From Myxosarcina sp. GI1 (GTDB lineage Bacteria; Cyanobacteriota; Cyanobacteriia; Cyanobacteriales; Xenococcaceae): a stretch of 64,000 bases of DNA. Made by a program: the position numbers and the translations under genes. Location: assembly GCF_000756305.1 (NCBI RefSeq), contig NZ_JRFE01000010.1:100256-164255 (forward strand), given 5' to 3'. The first letter of the stretch is position 1, and every line of letters begins with the position of its first letter. This document shows positions 63,796 through 64,000 of the stretch, one piece after another. Under the pieces are notes generated by a model. That model made no database searches and had not been told where the DNA came from. It worked only from the letters and a program-made list of their open reading frames with translations.

Positions 63796-64000
63796 GCGAA
63801 ACTATCGCTCTAGCTGTCAATGGAACTTTGATGCGGGGATTGGAACTCAATAACAATCTTTTAGCAGTAGGAGCAACTTTTGTCCGTGAAGCAACTACCG
63901 AACCAACCTATCGGTTATTTTCGCTCGATGATATCCATCCAGCGATGATGCGGGTAACAACTGGGGGAGAGGCGATCGCCGTTGAGGTTTGGGCTGTTCC
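63792..64000 (+). CDS. Allophanate hydrolase C-terminal-domain-like protein (3' end outside window)
   Basis: 70 codons are visible from ATG 63792. The pattern (ALAVNGTLMRGLELNNNLLAVGATF; YRLFSLDDIHPAMMRV; EAIAVEVWAV) matches the stand-alone C-terminal domain of allophanate hydrolase (AtzF-C, gamma-glutamylcyclotransferase-like fold). The full allophanate-cleaving amidase domain is not seen here. It may assist the amidase encoded before it. Confidence 0.75.
   Translation, partial: MSETIALAVNGTLMRGLELNNNLLAVGATFVREATTEPTYRLFSLDDIHPAMMRVTTGGEAIAVEVWAV

Overview
The window is chromosomal DNA from a phycoerythrin-containing cyanobacterium. The evidence is dense GCGATCGC (HIP1) octamers, AT-rich spacers, genes for the C-phycoerythrin beta and alpha subunits, and many cyanobacteria-typical families (DUF4079, Ycf46, SH3 and pentapeptide proteins, large response-regulator kinases). 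I see no rRNA, CRISPR array, prophage or complete insertion sequence. A pleurocapsalean or related baeocytous/unicellular lineage would fit, but that is a guess.

Layout. 1-3.6 kb: the end of a membrane protein, a membrane-anchored FKBP isomerase, a DUF4079 protein and a FecR-domain protein. 3.8-5.9 kb: cpeB-cpeA and a CpeZ-type HEAT-repeat chaperone, with structured RNA elements in the leader and after cpeA. 6-8.9 kb: a REC-GGDEF diguanylate cyclase, an unlisted 35-residue membrane protein and a cyclophilin fusion protein. 8.9-15.4 kb: a guanidine-utilisation locus, made of an ABC transporter on the minus strand and a guanidine hydrolase, GST and HypA/HypB-like nickel chaperones on the plus strand. 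15.4-21.7 kb: BrkB, a probable Yfr2-family small RNA, CorA, FabG, thioredoxin and a CDF metal exporter. 22.3-27 kb: a hybrid histidine kinase and a REC-GGDEF-EAL protein 2 bp apart. 27-36 kb: a 58-residue membrane protein missed by length cut-offs, a pentapeptide protein, tRNA-Asp, asnS, ycf46 with an SH3 protein, a REC-PAS-kinase protein lacking its phospho-accepting histidine, and tRNA-Gln. 36-45.7 kb: pyrF, glmM, a glycosyltransferase, a PBP4-type peptidase, mreBCD and ilvD. 45.8-51.9 kb: mostly accessory genes (a membrane protein, a probable frameshifted gene, a WD40 protein, a radical SAM protein, an HNH pair and a GNAT). 52.2-57.4 kb: gap, eno and glgP. 57.7-64 kb: a BMP-type ABC transporter without its ATPase, a minus-strand block with HicBA and a SUKH gene broken by an in-frame TGA, then formamidase and the start of an allophanate-hydrolase-C-like gene.

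Two nitrogen-scavenging modules stand out: guanidine at 9-15 kb and formamide or a related amide at 58-64 kb. A 28-bp palindromic repeat occurs three times, and two copies supply the C-terminal codons of a gene. The least explained items are the degenerate kinase, the phycoerythrin attenuator-like structure, the interrupted amide locus and the split reading frames at 46.7 and 62.3 kb.
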